The position numbers and the translations under genes were made by a program. A stretch of DNA of 64,000 nt from JABWAJ01 sp038323375 (GTDB taxonomy: Bacteria; Bacteroidota; Bacteroidia; Chitinophagales; Saprospiraceae). Positions 24,862 through 34,204 of this stretch are shown piece after piece. The number at the start of each line of letters is the position of its first letter. Within the stretch, counting starts at the first letter, position 1. The notes beneath the pieces were generated by a model that was given only the letters and a program-made list of their open reading frames with translations, was not told where the DNA came from and did not search any database. The stretch spans positions 1 to 64,000 of the forward strand of contig JBBQGV010000023.1 in assembly GCA_038323375.1 (NCBI GenBank). Reading direction: 5' to 3'.

Positions 24862-26056
24862 ACTTCGTGATTCCTTCAAACAACCAATTGGCCAGCAGTT
24901 GCCGGTTGCTTTCCAGCACGATCCGCTGTTGATCGGAGTAGTTTCGGATGTTGGCGAGTTCCACGTACACGGAATTGGGTTTGGATTCGCGCAACATGTG
25001 CAGATCACGTGAAGTGACGGTGCCGTGGTAGTACCCGCCGGCGCGGTATTGTTTGTACTTTGTTTTCAGGGTTTGATGCATTTGTTCTGCCAGTTCTTTA
25101 CCCTCGTCGCTGCTGGAGTGGTGGTAAAAATAGACGTCGGTGCGTTCGCTTTGGCTGCGCGAGTCCACATGGATTTCGACAAGCAATTGGTCTTTAACTC
25201 CTTGCAGCCGGTGCTTTTCGTAGAGTTCGTTGATGATGTTGGATCGCTGAAAAAGCCGTGGTTTTTGCTGCAAAACCATTCGGACACCGCCCCAAAGTTT
25301 TTCATCTTTATCGCATTCCAAGTATTCTCCTGACCGGATTCCGTCATCTTCGTCGCGAACTACCATATAGGTTGTGGCGCCATGCGCAATGAGTTGGCGG
25401 CACAGACGCAGGGAAACATCGTAAGCGTATTCGTCTTCGCAAATGGTGTGGCCGCCACGGGTAGCCATGGCTCCGGGATCAACGCCCCCGTGGCCGCTGG
25501 AGATGTAGAACACTTTGCCTTTCAGGCGACTGCTTTTCAAGGGGGTATAAGCATAAGGAGCGCCAAAAATCGGAAAAATGCGGTCGCCAGCCTTTGCCTC
25601 TTCCGGATTGGTAATGATCGGCGGGAGGATATCCAGATCCGGTTCAGGGCAATTGAGTTGGTGAAAAGGCACCCAGAGGATTTTATCTGTTTTGAAAGAT
25701 TCCTTGCGCAGGCGCTCATCCAGCATCGCTTCGTTGTACTTCTGGATGCTCAAAGCCCGATCCCAATCATCAATGCCAACGCTGGAACGAATGGTTTTGC
25801 CGTCAAACGTGTAGAGTAAAATGGGCAGGTTATAAGTTTTTCCGACAGTTAAAGATGCGTTTTTGCGCATTTTATTCACCTTGTAAAACTCATCGAAATT
25901 GCAGGAATATTGGTCGAGCGCAAAGCGGCGCAGCAGGGAATAAACGCCGTCACCCCGCTGGGCTTCCGACCGGTGGTATTTCGAGGAGTTTCCCTGGCCG
26001 TAAAGCGCGCTGGCTCCCCCTAATAACAGCAACAAAATGATTAAACAACGGAACAT
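24860..26056 (-). CDS. secreted LysM-type N-acetylmuramoyl-L-alanine amidase
   Basis: 398 residues from the ATG at MFRCLIILLLLLGGASALYG, which opens a signal peptide; a longer TTG reading upstream is less likely. A LysM-like module at ~30-85 (GDGVYSLLRRF ... LTVGKTYNLPI) precedes an Amidase_3 domain at ~180-395. Zinc and catalytic residues are visible: H in ISSGHGGVDPGA, E in ICEDEYAYDVSLR, H in VEIHVDS, and the catalytic E in SVYVELANIRN. It cleaves the amide bond between MurNAc and the stem peptide in the periplasm, as in daughter-cell separation. It is first in line after a 50-bp gap from the GDPD gene. Confidence 0.85.
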   Translation of the reverse strand: MFRCLIILLLLLGGASALYGQGNSSKYHRSEAQRGDGVYSLLRRFALDQYSCNFDEFYKVNKMRKNASLTVGKTYNLPILLYTFDGKTIRSSVGIDDWDRALSIQKYNEAMLDERLRKESFKTDKILWVPFHQLNCPEPDLDILPPIITNPEEAKAGDRIFPIFGAPYAYTPLKSSRLKGKVFYISSGHGGVDPGAMATRGGHTICEDEYAYDVSLRLCRQLIAHGATTYMVVRDEDDGIRSGEYLECDKDEKLWGGVRMVLQQKPRLFQRSNIINELYEKHRLQGVKDQLLVEIHVDSRSQSERTDVYFYHHSSSDEGKELAEQMHQTLKTKYKQYRAGGYYHGTVTSRDLHMLRESKPNSVYVELANIRNYSDQQRIVLESNRQLLANWLFEGITK

Positions 26057-26106
26057 GTATACGTATCGCTTTTTTGGAGGCTGCAAATTAGCAAAGTTTA
26101 GGCAAA

Positions 26107-27012
26107 TTAGCGGGGAATGCGATCCGGGTAATCCGTGATGATGCCATCTACCCCCAATGCCATCAGGCTTTTCATAGTCTCCGTTTCGTTGACCGTCCAG
26201 GGAATGACGCGCATGCCTGCACCATGCGCAGCCTGCACCAAGTGGGCGGTTACCAATTGATAATAAGGGCTGTACACGTTTGGCGTGAAGCCCAATTCCT
26301 TAAGTTGTGCTTCCACCCCGGCTGCGTCTTCAACCAGCAGAGCCATGGTGATTTTGGGGGCTAATCGCTGTACCGCCTGTAGGGCACGTTTGTCGAAAGA
26401 CTGGACGCAGGTGCGTGTCCGGATACCGGCGGCGTCTATTTCAGCCAATACTAAGCGGGCGAATTCGTCGGGCGCAGGGGTGTAGATGCCGTCCCATTCC
26501 GGCTTGCTTTTGATTTCGATGTTGAACCTGGGTAAATGACGCCGGTGTTGTTTGCAATACGCGTCAACTGCGGAGATGACTTCGCTTAACAAAGGTTTTT
26601 GCGTTGCAATTTTTTGTTGTTCCGGAAAGCGCTCGTGCCCGCGTTGCCCGCAATCAAAACCCTGAATTTCCCGGTAGCGCATGCGGTGCAGGTTGAGCGA
26701 TTGCGCTTCAGTTGCCACAACGGCATGCCCGTCGGGGTGGCTACAGATGGTTTCCGACATCCAGGGTTCGTGCGAAACCACCACCTGACTGTCGGCCGTG
26801 ACCGCTACATCGAGTTCCAGCGTGGTAACTTCCGGGTATTCCAGCGCCTTCAAAAACGAGGCAACCGTGTTTTCAGGTGCCAGCCCGCGCGCGCCACGGT
26901 GTCCCTGCCAGTCGAACTTTTTTGTCATACCGGTATGTTGCATGTTTGATGAGGATGAATTACAGGAAGCGCCGATAAGTAGGGTTAAAAAAATAATAAA
27001 AAAGCGGTGCAT
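26107..27012 (-). CDS. glycerophosphodiester phosphodiesterase lipoprotein
   Basis: 301 residues from MHRFFIIFLTLLIGASCNSS, a lipoprotein signal with lipobox IGAS-C. The GDPD barrel has the catalytic HRGARGLAPENT, the metal ligands in TLELDVAVT, VVVSHEP, the EIKSKPEWDG strand and the end PWTVNETETM with GVDGIITDYPDRI. It hydrolyses deacylated phospholipids to glycerol-3-phosphate and an alcohol. Being a lipoprotein it acts in the periplasm or at the surface. An upstream in-frame ATG would remove the signal from the N-terminus and is not used. Confidence 0.88.
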   Translation of the reverse strand: MHRFFIIFLTLLIGASCNSSSSNMQHTGMTKKFDWQGHRGARGLAPENTVASFLKALEYPEVTTLELDVAVTADSQVVVSHEPWMSETICSHPDGHAVVATEAQSLNLHRMRYREIQGFDCGQRGHERFPEQQKIATQKPLLSEVISAVDAYCKQHRRHLPRFNIEIKSKPEWDGIYTPAPDEFARLVLAEIDAAGIRTRTCVQSFDKRALQAVQRLAPKITMALLVEDAAGVEAQLKELGFTPNVYSPYYQLVTAHLVQAAHGAGMRVIPWTVNETETMKSLMALGVDGIITDYPDRIPR

Positions 27013-27064
27013 GGATGTTGCGTTTTTAGTGAATAAGCTGTGAGGGGCAAGGGGCAAGAACACG

Positions 27065-27112
27065 TTTGCAAAGTTTGCGAGTTTGTGCATTTGCCTATTT
27101 GCAAATTTGCAT
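27065..27112. repeat. six TTTG(C) boxes at 8-bp spacing
   Basis: TTTG starts at 27065, 27074, 27082, 27090, 27098 and 27106, most followed by C or A. It is a short degenerate tandem repeat just after the SH3 gene's stop on the minus strand and upstream of the GDPD gene. Function is unknown. Confidence 0.4.
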
Positions 27113-27921
27113 CAATCCCCGGCCAAAAACGAGGTCATCCGCCATTTGCTGCCCAACGGTTCAAACACTGCGTGGTAGCCGGCGAGCCGGCCGATGAAAC
27201 GCCCATAGACCCAGCCTTCCTTTCCGCTGCGGGTTTTGATTTTAAACCAGGGGTAAGTCCGGCCTTCAATGGTTTCTTCCTCTACTGATCTATCCATGAT
27301 GGTCACAATTTCAAAGGAAATGTTTTGGATAACTTTGCCGGTAAGGCTCGGTCCTTCGCGCATGCGCACTTCGCGGGCATTGATCACGGCGCTTTCCAGC
27401 GCGTCTTCTGTTTCCGGGAACGTAGCGGCGTAATAGGGTGCCTGGAAATTCTGGCGACCCGGCCCAAATACCCCCCCGCGTTGCAGCACGTCTTCCAATT
27501 GCTGCCAGAGCGGCGACCCGGCTACTTTTTCCGGGGCATCAAGGTTCCACTGGCGCACAAAATCCGGCAGGCCGTTTTCTGAGTCGAACCCGCATTTGAT
27601 GTGCGGATCCACATAGGCTAACAGTCGGTGGGCGTCTTTTTTGGCGACAATGTCCAGCAGGTCTTCGCGAAAAACAAAAAAAGCAGTATCTAATGGCGCT
27701 TCATCCACGGGCAGCAGCCGACCGGCTGATTTTTCCTGTTTCAACGGCAACGGCGTTTTCCGAAGAGCCATGCGTTGGGTATACGTTTGGCGCAAAGCCG
27801 CCGGCGACCGTTCGATAACTTGTGCAAGAGCAACGGTTTGCGCGCTTTCCGACGACTCGGAACCGCGCTTGCAATTCAGCAACAGTAGTGCGCAGCAAGC
27901 AAGGAGAATTGTTTTGTACAT
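27112..27921 (-). CDS. SH3-domain lipoprotein of unknown function
   Basis: 269 residues. A lipoprotein signal (MYKTILLACCALLLLNCKRG) ends at LLLN-C. The middle (~30-175) is not recognised. Residues ~180-255 form a bacterial SH3 domain: INAREVRMREGPSLTGKVIQ and WFKIKTRSGKEGWVYGRFIG. Bacterial SH3 domains usually bind peptidoglycan or proteins, so a role with the neighbouring amidase is plausible but unproven. It lies 141 bp after the OmpA-like gene in the same direction. Confidence 0.7.
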   Translation of the reverse strand: MYKTILLACCALLLLNCKRGSESSESAQTVALAQVIERSPAALRQTYTQRMALRKTPLPLKQEKSAGRLLPVDEAPLDTAFFVFREDLLDIVAKKDAHRLLAYVDPHIKCGFDSENGLPDFVRQWNLDAPEKVAGSPLWQQLEDVLQRGGVFGPGRQNFQAPYYAATFPETEDALESAVINAREVRMREGPSLTGKVIQNISFEIVTIMDRSVEEETIEGRTYPWFKIKTRSGKEGWVYGRFIGRLAGYHAVFEPLGSKWRMTSFLAGD

Positions 27922-28062
27922 AGTCCTTTTAGATGTTAGACGTTAGATGTTAGACGTTAGACTTTAGAGTTCGGGGTAATGACAAGGAATATCTTTATTG
28001 AAGACCAAGACTTTAGATTTTCCCTATCGCAAATCTAAAATCTAATATCTAAAATCTTTTAT
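27922..28062. other. spacer with short TTAGA(T/C)G repeats
   Basis: It holds three to four copies of GTTAGA(C/T) (27936-27965) and a run of A/T-rich CTAAAATCTAATATCTAAAATC. No promoter box was found. Confidence 0.4.
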
Positions 28063-30663
28063 CTACCTTCTCGCCTTCGCAATCCGAATTTCCACGCGGC
28101 GGTTCTGTGCGCGGCCGGATTCGACATCGTTGGACGCAACAGGATTGGCCATGCCCAAACCAAGCGCCTCGATCCGTCCCACGTCGCAGCCCTGTTGCAC
28201 TAAGTATTGGCGCACCGCCACCGCCCGGTTTCTGGAGAGTTCCAAATTGTATTGCGCCGAACCGGTATTATCCGTATGGCCTGCGATTTCAATTCGGTAA
28301 GGCGTCGTTTTCATAAAAGCCACCAATTGGGCCAATTGCGTAAAGGATTCAGGTTTCAGCGTAGCCTCGTCGTGGTCGAAGAACAGATTTTTCAGCGGTA
28401 CGGCCACACTTTCCTTTTCCATTTCCACTACGCTTGGTGCCACGATGTTCTCTACCGTATTTTGGGCAGATTTTATTTCGCGCAAGTCTACCGAACCACT
28501 CACCGGGAAATAAGATTCTCCGCTGACCACGTAGCCATAGATTTTGCCCAAAGGTACCACAATATAATATTCTCCTGTTTCGGGATCCGGACTGACCACG
28601 TCAATTTTTTCATTGGTGGCCAAATCCCGGATTTCGATTTTTGCAGCGATGGGTTGTCCATCCAGGCCCGTCAGTTTACCCGAAATGGTGCCTACTTTTT
28701 CCGGACGAGCTGCGTCGGGCAGGGTCACGCTGAAAATATTTTCTTTCCCATTTTTGGCATCCGCAGCAAAATACGCCACCGCGCCGTCGGTAGAAATGCG
28801 GTAGCCCCAGTCGTTGCCGGAGGTGTTGATCTCTTTCCCCAGATTTACCGGAGTTGTCCATTCTAACCAACCATCGCCGATGCGCGTAGTTTTATATACG
28901 TCCATACTGCCAAGGCTGCCGTGCCCTTCCGAACTGAAGTAAAGGGTGCGCAGGTCGGGGTGCAGAAAAGGCGAACGATCGTTGAAGGGCGTATTGATCA
29001 CACCGCCGAGGTTGACGGGAGTGCCCCAGGAACCGTCTGCTTCTTTCAGCGCAACAAAAATATCAATGTTGCCGTCTTTTTTGATCCCAAAACAATCTTT
29101 TCGGCGCGCTTCAAAAATGACGGCTTCGCGGTTGGCGGCCACAGAAGCGGAGCCGCGCCATTCCGGCGTATTTCCTTTTTCAAAAAACAATTGTTCTGTT
29201 GACCACCCGAATCGCTCTTTGGTGCTGTACATCAAAATGCCGCTTTTGAACAGGAGCAACATGGAGCCGTCGGCGGAGATGTCTAAAGGCGCTTCATGGA
29301 CGTTGGGATCTTTCCAGTTTCCGGCTGGCCGGACGTCTGCCCACTGCCCGTCTTTGTTGAGGGCAACGTAGATGTTTTCATCGCCGGTGAAACTGTCCGT
29401 CTCATTTTCATTGCGGCAAAAATAGAGATACTGGCCGTTGGCGGAAATGACCGGTGCGTATTCGCCCTGGTCAGAATTTACGTCTCCTTTCAGTGGTTCC
29501 GGAACAATGCCTTTCACCGACGGGGTTTTGAGCGTGCGGAGCAGTCCGGTAATGCGCGCATCGTCTTCCGGGAAAACGCTGCACAAACGCTCCACCCGCT
29601 CAATGGCAGCCTGCCAGCGGTCGGCTTTAACATCGGGTTCGATCATCCGGTGGAGGGCACGAACGGCGCTATGGCGCGGCGCAGCTTCCCGGATGAAAGC
29701 TTCGTATAGTTCACGGTCAACTTCCGAATAAGGGAAATCCCAGCCTGGTGCCCGCGCTGCCAGTTCCAGTTCTTTGCTGACACCAAAAGACTGCGCGAAA
29801 GCAGGATAGCGATCTTGAAAAACAGTCAGGTCGGTTTTTTCACCGCTCAGCCAGTAATGAAAATAAATAACGCGCAGGGTTTGAGGCATCTCGCGCAATT
29901 GAGGCTCTTTGAGCAGATTTTCTGCTTCGATGATGTAAGGTCTTTCCGTGAGTGCTTTGGAAAGCGGGAGATCCGCTCTTGGCGCAAGACTGGGAAAGTC
30001 CCGGAGCAGATCGAGCACATCGTGGGTGTGGGTGCTGTCTTTTTTTGAAAAGTAGAGCCTCCACGCCAACTGCTGGATGCGGGGCGCCATTTCCGGGGTA
30101 TACTCCAAAATACTACTTTGGTATTTTTTCAAAAAAGTAACTAGCGAATCGTAGCCGTAGCCGGCCTCAATCTGACCCAGAGCCAATACATTTCTGGCGG
30201 ACATGATGGTCTGCCGTTGCTTGTTGTTCAACGGCTTATAGGTTTCCATGACCTGATCGAGATCTGTGGTAGTGCCTTTTGAAATGGCCTGCCGAACCGC
30301 TTTTTCGCGGAGTTCGCCCTTCATCCGGCTGACGAATGCTTCATCGTATCCTTTTTTGCGCAGTTTATTTTGGGTGGAGGAAGGGAGTTTCCGCTTTTTT
30401 TGCTGCGCTTTGTTGAGATAAACCCACGAAGAGTCAGGGTGATAGCCCAAAAAGGTTTCCTGGTTGAAAACGTTGGCCAGCCCGTAGAGCGCTTCGGCCC
30501 CTTTTTTGGCATCGTCTTTTTCTTTGGCGTAAGCCGAAAAAGCAGCTTCGTAATTCGCTTGAGCATAAAACTTGTGCCCGGCCGAAACCTGTGCATCAGC
30601 TGTGCCTCCGGTGAACAGCCATGCGATCGCTGCGAGGCTGAGTAGGTTGAGGGTGTAGTTCAT
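28063..30663 (-). CDS. PorE-like OmpA-family protein with beta-propeller
   Basis: 866 residues with signal peptide MNYTLNLLSLAAIAWLFTGG (cleavage near TADA-Q). Then in order: a TPR-like helical region (~30-130), a helical middle part, a PD40/WD40-type propeller (~410-650, e.g. GEYAPVISANGQYLYFCRNE, DRSPFLHPDLRTLYFSSEGH), a carboxypeptidase-regulatory-like beta domain (~660-725, GKLTGLDGQPIAAKIEIRDL) and an OmpA C-terminal peptidoglycan-binding domain (~755-866, NLFFDHDEATLKPE, IEIAGHTDNTGSAQYNLELS). This is the domain order of PorE, which anchors the type IX secretion system to peptidoglycan. Many Bacteroidota carry several paralogues, so the role is only suggested. Confidence 0.75.
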   Translation of the reverse strand: MNYTLNLLSLAAIAWLFTGGTADAQVSAGHKFYAQANYEAAFSAYAKEKDDAKKGAEALYGLANVFNQETFLGYHPDSSWVYLNKAQQKKRKLPSSTQNKLRKKGYDEAFVSRMKGELREKAVRQAISKGTTTDLDQVMETYKPLNNKQRQTIMSARNVLALGQIEAGYGYDSLVTFLKKYQSSILEYTPEMAPRIQQLAWRLYFSKKDSTHTHDVLDLLRDFPSLAPRADLPLSKALTERPYIIEAENLLKEPQLREMPQTLRVIYFHYWLSGEKTDLTVFQDRYPAFAQSFGVSKELELAARAPGWDFPYSEVDRELYEAFIREAAPRHSAVRALHRMIEPDVKADRWQAAIERVERLCSVFPEDDARITGLLRTLKTPSVKGIVPEPLKGDVNSDQGEYAPVISANGQYLYFCRNENETDSFTGDENIYVALNKDGQWADVRPAGNWKDPNVHEAPLDISADGSMLLLFKSGILMYSTKERFGWSTEQLFFEKGNTPEWRGSASVAANREAVIFEARRKDCFGIKKDGNIDIFVALKEADGSWGTPVNLGGVINTPFNDRSPFLHPDLRTLYFSSEGHGSLGSMDVYKTTRIGDGWLEWTTPVNLGKEINTSGNDWGYRISTDGAVAYFAADAKNGKENIFSVTLPDAARPEKVGTISGKLTGLDGQPIAAKIEIRDLATNEKIDVVSPDPETGEYYIVVPLGKIYGYVVSGESYFPVSGSVDLREIKSAQNTVENIVAPSVVEMEKESVAVPLKNLFFDHDEATLKPESFTQLAQLVAFMKTTPYRIEIAGHTDNTGSAQYNLELSRNRAVAVRQYLVQQGCDVGRIEALGLGMANPVASNDVESGRAQNRRVEIRIAKARR

Positions 30664-30819
30664 CAGGCAACTTATTGTTAGGTGTAGTAATCAAGTTTTC
30701 TCCATAATATAACGCATTAACTCACTTTGAGTGCAACCGGAAAAGGCGAAACCCGTTCATTTTTTTTCAGGTAAGTTAAATTTTTAATGAATTTTGTTGG
30801 CAACAGCTACGCTGCAAGG

Positions 30820-30838
30820 TAGAATATTCTATTTTTAC
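30820..30838 (+). promoter_or_regulatory. conserved palindrome/promoter element before nhaD copy 1
   Basis: Perfect palindrome TAGAATATTCTA followed by TTTTTAC. The same motif (GGAATATTCTACATTTAC) stands before the second nhaD copy at nearly the same distance (55 and 56 bases) from its ATG. It contains a degenerate -7-like TAnnTTTA. Confidence 0.5.
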
Positions 30839-30893
30839 TGCCATCATCAGAACGAGGGGTACATTCCCATAACGAAGACAAACTGCAAGACTT

Positions 30894-32255
30894 ATGCTTA
30901 CCGGAGTGATCGTGTGTTTCATCGTCGGCTACCTGACCATCGCTTTTGAACATCCACTGAAATTGGATAAAACGGTACCGGCCCTCGTAATGGGCGCACT
31001 ATGCTGGGCGATGATCTCTATTGGACACCTTGGGATCGTTGGCGACCACGACGCGGTGATCACGTATGGCGGAGATCCGGAGCAGTATTTTGATGGACTA
31101 AATGTAGTGCTGTTGCACCACGTTGGTAAAATTGCAGAAATCTTGTTTTTCCTGATCGGTGCCATGACTATTGTGGAATTGGTGGATCTGCACAAAGGAT
31201 TTTCGGTCATTACCAGCAAAATCAAGACGGACAGCAAGCGTAAGATGCTGATCATCATTTGCATTCTTGCTTTTTTTCTCTCGGCCATATTGGATAACCT
31301 GACCACCACCATTGTACTCATTTCGTTGTTGCGCAAATTGGTGCCCAACCGGGAAGACCGCCTCTGGTTTGCCTCCATGGTGGTTATCGCAGCCAACGCA
31401 GGTGGTGCCTGGTCGCCCATCGGTGATGTGACGACAACCATGTTGTGGATCAATAAAAAGGTGTCCACGATGGCGCTGGTCGAAATGCTTTTCATTCCTT
31501 CGGTGGTTTGCTTGGCGATTCCTTTGCTGGTGCTCTATTTTTCCAAAAACTTTGCGGGAAAACTTGCGCTACCCGATCTTAACCTCAGCGGCGAAAAAGA
31601 AAAACAAAAACTGCTCAGCAGCAACGTCATGTTTTTTGCCGGAATTGGTGCATTGATCTTCGTCCCTATCTTTAAATCACTAACGCACCTGCCTCCTTAT
31701 GTGGGCATGGCGTTGGGCTTGGGCGTGGTGTGGCTGATTTCGGAGTACATTCACCCGGAAGAGGACTTTACCGAAGAGCGCAAGCAAAAATATACCGCCC
31801 TGCATGCTTTATCCCGCATTGAGATGTCCAGCATTCTGTTTTTCCTGGGGATTCTATTGGCGGTTGGTGCCCTGGAAACAATTATGGTGACCGGTGCCGA
31901 CGGCAAAGCAATGGGGCTCCTGGCAAGCTTAGCATTGAACCTTGAAACTGCGGTTCCGGATCAAAATATTGTGATCATCCTGATCGGCGTTTTGTCGGCT
32001 GTGGTGGACAACGTACCGATCGTAGCTGCCACCATGGGGATGTATAAAAATCCGATTGACGATAACCTCTGGCATTTCATCGCATATTCTGCGGGCACGG
32101 GGGGCAGCATGCTCATCATTGGATCGGCAGCGGGCGTAGCCGCAATGGGCATGGAACGCATTAATTTTATCTGGTACCTGAAAAAAATAGCCTGGTTAGC
32201 CGCGCTCGGTTTCCTTGCCGGCGCGCTGACCTTTATTTTGTTAACAAATATTTGA
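30894..32255 (+). CDS. nhaD: NhaD-type Na+/H+ antiporter, copy 1
   Basis: 453 residues and about 11-12 membrane segments. Markers of the NhaD branch of the ion-transporter superfamily are FEHPLKLDKTVPALVMGALC, VGKIAEILFFLIGAMTIVEL, LDNLTTTIVLISLLRKLVPN and NAGGAWSPIGDVTTTMLWIN in the first half, and SAVVDNVPIVAATMGMY and GTGGSMLIIGSAAGVAAMGM in the second. It exchanges external protons for internal sodium across the inner membrane, for salt and pH homeostasis. It is nearly identical to the next gene, in the same direction 105 bp away. Confidence 0.9.
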   Translation: MLTGVIVCFIVGYLTIAFEHPLKLDKTVPALVMGALCWAMISIGHLGIVGDHDAVITYGGDPEQYFDGLNVVLLHHVGKIAEILFFLIGAMTIVELVDLHKGFSVITSKIKTDSKRKMLIIICILAFFLSAILDNLTTTIVLISLLRKLVPNREDRLWFASMVVIAANAGGAWSPIGDVTTTMLWINKKVSTMALVEMLFIPSVVCLAIPLLVLYFSKNFAGKLALPDLNLSGEKEKQKLLSSNVMFFAGIGALIFVPIFKSLTHLPPYVGMALGLGVVWLISEYIHPEEDFTEERKQKYTALHALSRIEMSSILFFLGILLAVGALETIMVTGADGKAMGLLASLALNLETAVPDQNIVIILIGVLSAVVDNVPIVAATMGMYKNPIDDNLWHFIAYSAGTGGSMLIIGSAAGVAAMGMERINFIWYLKKIAWLAALGFLAGALTFILLTNI

Positions 32256-32285
32256 ACAAGCACTTTGTTGATGGAAGAATAATGA

Positions 32286-32304
32286 TGGAATATTCTACAT
32301 TTAC
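32286..32304 (+). promoter_or_regulatory. conserved palindrome/promoter element before nhaD copy 2
   Basis: GGAATATTCTACATTTAC, sharing GAATATTCTA and TTTAC with the element before copy 1 while the bases around it differ. It indicates that each copy has its own promoter under common control. Confidence 0.5.
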
Positions 32305-32360
32305 GATCGCTTTTTCATAACTGATTTCCAGTTTTTTATACGATAACAAACCGACAAACC

Positions 32361-33725
32361 ATGTTAACCGGAGTCATTGTCTGTTTCATCATCGGCTACT
32401 TAGCGATCGCTTTTGAGCACCCGCTTAAATTGGATAAAACTGTTCCTGCGCTTGTCATGGGGGCGCTGTGCTGGGCGATGATTTCCATTGGCCATCTCGG
32501 CGTCGTTGGTGAACACGACTTAGTGGTCACTTATAGCGGCGATTCTGAAAAGTATTACGACGGGCTAAATTTTATCTTGTTGCACCACGTGGGAAAAATT
32601 GCGGAAATCCTGTTTTTCCTGATCGGTGCCATGACCATTGTGGAATTGGTGGATCTACACAAAGGGTTTTCGGTCATTACCAGCCGGATCCAAACCAACA
32701 GCAAGCGTAAGATGCTGATCATCATCAGCGTCCTTGCATTTTTCCTTTCAGCGGTGCTGGACAACCTGACCACGACGATTGTACTGATTTCCCTGTTGCG
32801 CAAATTGGTGCCGAACCGGGAAGACCGGCTTTGGTATGCTTCCATTGTGGTCATTGCAGCCAATGCTGGTGGTGCCTGGTCGCCCATCGGCGATGTGACG
32901 ACGACGATGTTGTGGATTAATAAAAAAGTGTCTTCTCTTCACCTGATCGAAATTCTTTTTATCCCTTCCGTGATTTGCCTCGCGGTACCGGTATTGATAC
33001 TTTATTTTTCCAAAACCTTTTCGGGAAAATTGGCGGCACCGGAACTCAATCCCAGCGGAGAAAAAGAAAAACAGAAGTTACTCAGCAGCAACGTAATGTT
33101 TATTGCCGGAATTGGCGCATTGATCTTCGTCCCCATTTTTAAATCGCTAACGCACCTGCCTCCTTATGTAGGTATGGCGTTGGGCTTAGGCGTGGTGTGG
33201 CTGATTTCAGAGTACATTCACCCCGAAGAGGACTTTACCGAAGAGCGCAAGCAAAAATATACTGCCCTGCATGCCCTGTCGCGCATTGAAATGTCCAGCA
33301 TTCTATTCTTTCTGGGTATCCTGCTGGCGGTCGGATCGCTCGAAACGATGATGGTAGTAGGCCCCAACGGTGCCCAAATGGGGCTTTTACAAAGTTTAGC
33401 TGTGCGGCTCGAAACCGCAGTTCCGGATCAAAACATCGTCATCATCCTGATCGGCGTTTTATCGGCAGTGGTGGACAATGTGCCCTTAGTGGCCGCTACC
33501 ATGGGAATGTATGAAAATCCGCTCGATGACCACCTTTGGCACTTTATCGCTTATTCGGCAGGTACGGGCGGCAGCATGCTCATCATCGGCTCGGCAGCGG
33601 GCGTGGCGGCCATGGGTATGGAGCGCATTGATTTTATCTGGTACATGAAAAAAATAGCCTGGTTAGCGGCGCTCGGATTTCTTGCAGGTGCGTTGGTCTT
33701 CATTCAATTGTCGAAGCTTTATTAA
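32361..33725 (+). CDS. nhaD: NhaD-type Na+/H+ antiporter, copy 2
   Basis: 454 residues with the same architecture and signature motifs as copy 1 (LDNLTTTIVLISLLRKLVPN, SPIGDVTTTMLWINKKVSSL, SAVVDNVPLVAATMGMY). Differences cluster in periplasmic or loop parts: HDLVVTYSGDSEKYYDGLNF against HDAVITYGGDPEQYFDGLNV, and VGPNGAQMGLLQSLAVRLET against VTGADGKAMGLLASLALNLE. This is a tandem duplication with early divergence; distinct cation affinity or pH range is possible. Confidence 0.9.
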   Translation: MLTGVIVCFIIGYLAIAFEHPLKLDKTVPALVMGALCWAMISIGHLGVVGEHDLVVTYSGDSEKYYDGLNFILLHHVGKIAEILFFLIGAMTIVELVDLHKGFSVITSRIQTNSKRKMLIIISVLAFFLSAVLDNLTTTIVLISLLRKLVPNREDRLWYASIVVIAANAGGAWSPIGDVTTTMLWINKKVSSLHLIEILFIPSVICLAVPVLILYFSKTFSGKLAAPELNPSGEKEKQKLLSSNVMFIAGIGALIFVPIFKSLTHLPPYVGMALGLGVVWLISEYIHPEEDFTEERKQKYTALHALSRIEMSSILFFLGILLAVGSLETMMVVGPNGAQMGLLQSLAVRLETAVPDQNIVIILIGVLSAVVDNVPLVAATMGMYENPLDDHLWHFIAYSAGTGGSMLIIGSAAGVAAMGMERIDFIWYMKKIAWLAALGFLAGALVFIQLSKLY

Positions 33726-33745
33726 GAATTACGGTTGCGGGTGGT

Positions 33746-33753
33746 TAAATTTG
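33746..33753 (+). promoter_or_regulatory. weak -7 candidate of the small lipoprotein gene
   Basis: TAAATTTG matches TAnnTTTG and lies 37-64 bp before the possible starts. No -33 TTTG is seen. Confidence 0.3.
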
Positions 33754-33789
33754 CCGCGTCAAGCCAACCTTATTCTACCGAACGGCATT

Positions 33790-34203
33790 ATGAACAAGTA
33801 TACAACCAATCGAAACATGCAGAATTTATCGCTCAAGGGAGCCGGACTATTGTTTTGTACGCTGCTGCTGGCCAGTGCGTGCGGACCGAAGACAGAGCAC
33901 CAGATTGTCGGAAACTGGCAGGCCATCGCCGTACTGGAAGAAGGAGATTCTCTTGAAGTGGATCCGCAATACATCAAACTGAATTTGGCTAATAATAAAG
34001 GATATACCTACAATGGGCCGCTCAAGTATGAAGAATCGGGCAGCTACTACGTGGAGTCAAAATACCTCTACACCCTTGATACCCTGAACCAGGCTTCAAC
34101 CGAAAAGGCGGTTGAAATCGTAAAACTTACGGAAGATTCCCTCCAACTTTTAATGAAAGAAGGCGCCCGAGAGCGCCTCCTTAAGTTCGTTAAAGTGCAG
34201 TAG
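33790..34203 (+). CDS. small lipocalin-like lipoprotein
   Basis: 137 residues from MNKYTTNRNMQNLSLKG; an ATG nine codons later (MQNLSLKGAG) would also leave a signal. The lipobox is LASA-C. The mature part has the look of short lipocalin-like or DUF-type proteins of Bacteroidota: IVGNWQAIAVLEEGDSLEVD, KGYTYNGPLKYEESGSYYVE and KLTEDSLQLLMK. Its function is unknown. Its stop lies one base from the end of the convergent carboxynorspermidine synthase gene. Confidence 0.65.
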   Translation: MNKYTTNRNMQNLSLKGAGLLFCTLLLASACGPKTEHQIVGNWQAIAVLEEGDSLEVDPQYIKLNLANNKGYTYNGPLKYEESGSYYVESKYLYTLDTLNQASTEKAVEIVKLTEDSLQLLMKEGARERLLKFVKVQ

Positions 34204-34204
34204 A

